From: Fabrea salina | Lineage: Eukaryota; Ciliophora; Heterotrichea; Heterotrichida; Fabreidae | Direction of reading: 5' to 3' | NCBI GenBank assembly: GCA_022984795.1 | Contig: JALIHJ010000009.1 | Location: 62,001 to 126,000, forward strand | Length of the DNA: 64,000 nt | Shown: one piece after another, positions 62,901-64,000 of the stretch | Layout: every line of letters starts with the position of its first letter | Position numbering within the stretch: the first letter of the stretch is position 1 | Translations under genes and position numbers: made by a program | Notes under the pieces: generated by a model | Databases searched by the model: none | What the model was told of the DNA's origin: nothing | The model's input: the letters and a program-made list of their open reading frames with translations, nothing else

Positions 62901-64000
62901 TAGTAGACAGGTTTTACCTAGAAACAGGGCATGTTTTGTTTATGACTACTAAGTTGTCTCACTACGACAAAGACAGCGACTTAGAAGTTTGTGTGGGTGC
63001 TATTGAAGAGTACCTGAACTATTTCCCTAAACACTTAGAAGTGCTAGTTAATAACAACCAAAAAAGAGCTTACCACTCTGACTTTTATGAGTTTTTGGAC
63101 TGGTTATGGACCATGTGTGGCAGAAGTGAAAGAAACTGCAGGGAGTTAGCTCAGCAAGCAATAGTTCAGGGACTGGAACTTTTAGGGTACAATTTTTCAA
63201 GTTGGAGTTCAGTAAAGCCGGTCAACCAAAACTTTAGTAACTTTGAGGAGTTTGAAGGAGTTTTGGACTTGTGTGTTTGGTGCGCTGAGCATGGACTTTC
63301 CTTGGACTTCAGTGCTTACGAGCCTGGCATCCAGCAGTTTTTAGAAGCTAAAGTAACTGAAGAGGACATACAAAATAGACTTTACGCATTCAAGGTAGTT
63401 TTTAGGTTCCACAAAACCTGTTCAAGGGCAATAAGCACTGACTTACTGATAGGGCTGATCATAACTCCTGAGAACTGGGGACTAGTTCCTCAAGTAGAGA
63501 CTCCAGAACTGACAGAACTCTACCAAAGCATAAGGGACTTAGCTATAGAGGTGCTGCCCCCTTTGAACCTTTGTCAGTATGTTACCGCTGAGTTTTTAAA
63601 CGAAGTTTCTTTGAAGGACGAAAGAGTTCTGTGCTTGTGTTTAGACTCTTTGGCCAAGTTAGTATCTGGAAACACTTACCCTGAGGTTAGAAATCTGATA
63701 TCTGAAGTTCTTGAACCACTGATTATTGAGTTTTTGTCTCAAGAGTCACTTCCTCAAGTAAGAAAGGGCAAGGCTCTTTTAAGGTTCTTTACCCAGTTGT
63801 CTTTAAAGCCTTACACTTTAGGCTGCTTACTCACAAACTTAGTTCTTTACCAAAACTCAACTGAAGAAACTCTTGCCTATATTACTAGTCACTGGATAGA
63901 GTCAATACCCGTTTTACTTAGGAACTTAGCCACTAAGCCTGAAACTTTGCTCAGCATACTAATTGCAGTGCTGCAAAGTGGCTCTGAAAAAGTTAAGAAC
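59972..64000 (+). CDS. PRKDC: DNA-dependent protein kinase catalytic subunit (DNA-PKcs), N-terminal part, runs off window
   Basis: 1,343 codons from the ATG at 59972 stay open to the right edge. The whole stretch is HEAT-like helical solenoid. The region at residues ~770-960 matches DNA-PKcs specifically: WDTEPRVKVALPL (animal WDTE...FAVPF), YLDPLIPRILYLAEHS (YLDLFLPRVTELALSA), RVVACELLHSLILFMIG (KVAACELLHSMVMFMLG), VFEPLGKQLVRWFA, HPETVALLDALMQGL, and HPHTHKRMGAVACI (HPNAFKRLGASLAF). Further on, LDWLWTMCGRSERNCR matches the LLAHCGRPQTECR segment. This kinase joins Ku at DNA double-strand breaks for end joining. The FAT, kinase and FATC parts lie beyond the window, so catalytic residues cannot be checked. 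Confidence 0.9.
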   Translation, partial: MERRVDELLNALHSLAFTDSESIIAELKNLVLRPSLSATQIAFCSTKLLNSDVSLLNFISKFRTHQDRLIWKTISNALNLVSEYVKVRSSYMGEYLHDIKETCMQLLAPSTKSNMVKEAALRPLIKLLEDFNPSRLKSTLEPENLFGVLLDNKIRFEEKTMGSILKGAIYSMLGLLVSYFETELEPRIPELQELLYAKFKQETKKKDSERTIAGLLKGLGFALKAFNYTENQLEEWFNYISTLIVPLSESNYVVPKAALKALSMNTGIFAEHTVRNASTLFTNLFKLVQQGPPSMKFLAQEALEGVLLVLAESLSSQFPEHLRSFQYIIAVLEKQLHTPESGTLVPCIVRSIGVFSLAILEFKGEDFLKMCLERIVTLSSQYLTAEEDEADFKSLIMRQKHIVSFIASYSDIARALPVIPEQALLHFSSVALEIFRKNMTIYRKYRFMIYNSLAQLLASLYTKFDQFLPWIRLFCNKAMQEVLSTSETEDSSQKILMANKLWRGILKMECLTEGLIQVVIDEIGRFYLVMLQNLDLRYSFSGQEVVPNNPYDQKLLFEATEFAKKFLKGFKENFSAWIVPIASELSQKAQDLPMVESFYKLLGVVLKISDSVVGDQVTKRFFTQLLKQLMKRMESFYGVLLISSLEACLSAPISIVYSSEENNLNLWVPVIQKALCLGFSHLPLAHMTLNTLNSWTEEIPMEELQKYLPELLPELSPYLSIDKVSQELQGEPDQVLQDRKKRKTVAYRVVKFLGSLGGMAHYIVGTKNKDLNLSWDTEPRVKVALPLHTSKFDTYLDPLIPRILYLAEHSTHRRIRVVACELLHSLILFMIGNNAQAGRKRDSMPFSKIYQKLFPGIYRLAAEVEPVVQQVFEPLGKQLVRWFARSRGAEHPETVALLDALMQGLCEESNAALRKMSASCIAEFAKEVLSQPQVVQHFKSILRRIETFANHPHTHKRMGAVACIREILHSLSLNQELVDRFYLETGHVLFMTTKLSHYDKDSDLEVCVGAIEEYLNYFPKHLEVLVNNNQKRAYHSDFYEFLDWLWTMCGRSERNCRELAQQAIVQGLELLGYNFSSWSSVKPVNQNFSNFEEFEGVLDLCVWCAEHGLSLDFSAYEPGIQQFLEAKVTEEDIQNRLYAFKVVFRFHKTCSRAISTDLLIGLIITPENWGLVPQVETPELTELYQSIRDLAIEVLPPLNLCQYVTAEFLNEVSLKDERVLCLCLDSLAKLVSGNTYPEVRNLISEVLEPLIIEFLSQESLPQVRKGKALLRFFTQLSLKPYTLGCLLTNLVLYQNSTEETLAYITSHWIESIPVLLRNLATKPETLLSILIAVLQSGSEKVKN

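Noticed and set aside
1-64000. Transposons, retroelement or viral remnants, CRISPR arrays, bacterial operon signals
   Set aside because: None seen. No transposase, integrase or reverse transcriptase motifs, no terminal repeats, and no ribosome-binding-site pattern.

Overview
The window looks like macronuclear DNA of a ciliate, most likely a heterotrich close to Stentor. Six genes only make sense if introns of 15 or 16 nt (GT...AG) are removed, and such introns are a heterotrich hallmark. The standard genetic code fits every gene. TAA is the commonest stop, TAG is less common, and TGA closes only two genes. No gene needs TGA, TAA or TAG as a sense codon, which argues against Blepharisma (TGA = Trp) and against ciliates that read TAA/TAG as Gln. 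Cilium genes (outer-arm docking protein, tubulin ligase-like enzyme, microtubule inner protein) fit the same picture. The species cannot be named from sequence alone.

Gene packing is extreme. About 47 protein genes and one tRNA fill 64 kb, and the longest gene-free stretch is about 210 bp. Several divergent start codons lie 4-10 bp apart. Convergent genes abut or share their stop codons, and some tandem genes are 1-5 bp apart or overlap. No operon logic, transposon, CRISPR array or viral remnant is visible.

Layout. 1-8.9 kb: cyclic-nucleotide phosphodiesterase (5' end cut by the window), LNR-repeat surface protein, septin, TPR/RRM-like protein, Integrator subunit 7, coiled-coil protein, RING-CH membrane ligase, two tandem histidine phosphatases. 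8.9-16.3 kb: a giant IP3-receptor-type calcium channel. 16.3-30 kb: small acidic protein, ribosomal uS19, secreted beta-rich protein, Cdc20/Cdh1, TBC RabGAP, nucleotidyltransferase, myristoylation-site protein, 1,494-residue TPR/IQ protein with a repeated beta-rich module, mitotic cyclin, HtrA-like protease, persulfide-dioxygenase-like enzyme, mitochondrial uL15. 30-43 kb: double-FHA protein, FAM50, an Erv/ALR-like protein without its redox cysteines, MRT4, large unknown membrane protein, DHHC acyltransferase, multi-pass proteins, porphobilinogen synthase, ODAD1-like docking protein, tRNA-Arg, RNase H, TM9SF, a cytidylyltransferase-like protein without its signature. 43-64 kb: CIMIP2-like protein, TTLL, LRR/CaaX protein, ELAPOR-like receptor, mitochondrial protein, CHFR, unknown aromatic-tail protein, FAIM-like protein with DLL motifs, NAA15, CUE protein, CNBD potassium channel, small membrane protein, and the first ~1,343 residues of a DNA-PKcs homologue running off the right edge.

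The genes are mostly unrelated housekeeping, signalling and ciliary genes. Loose themes are calcium/cyclic nucleotide signalling (PDE, IP3R, IQ protein, CNBD channel), the cell cycle (cyclin, Cdc20/Cdh1, CHFR, septin), cilia, and DNA repair.
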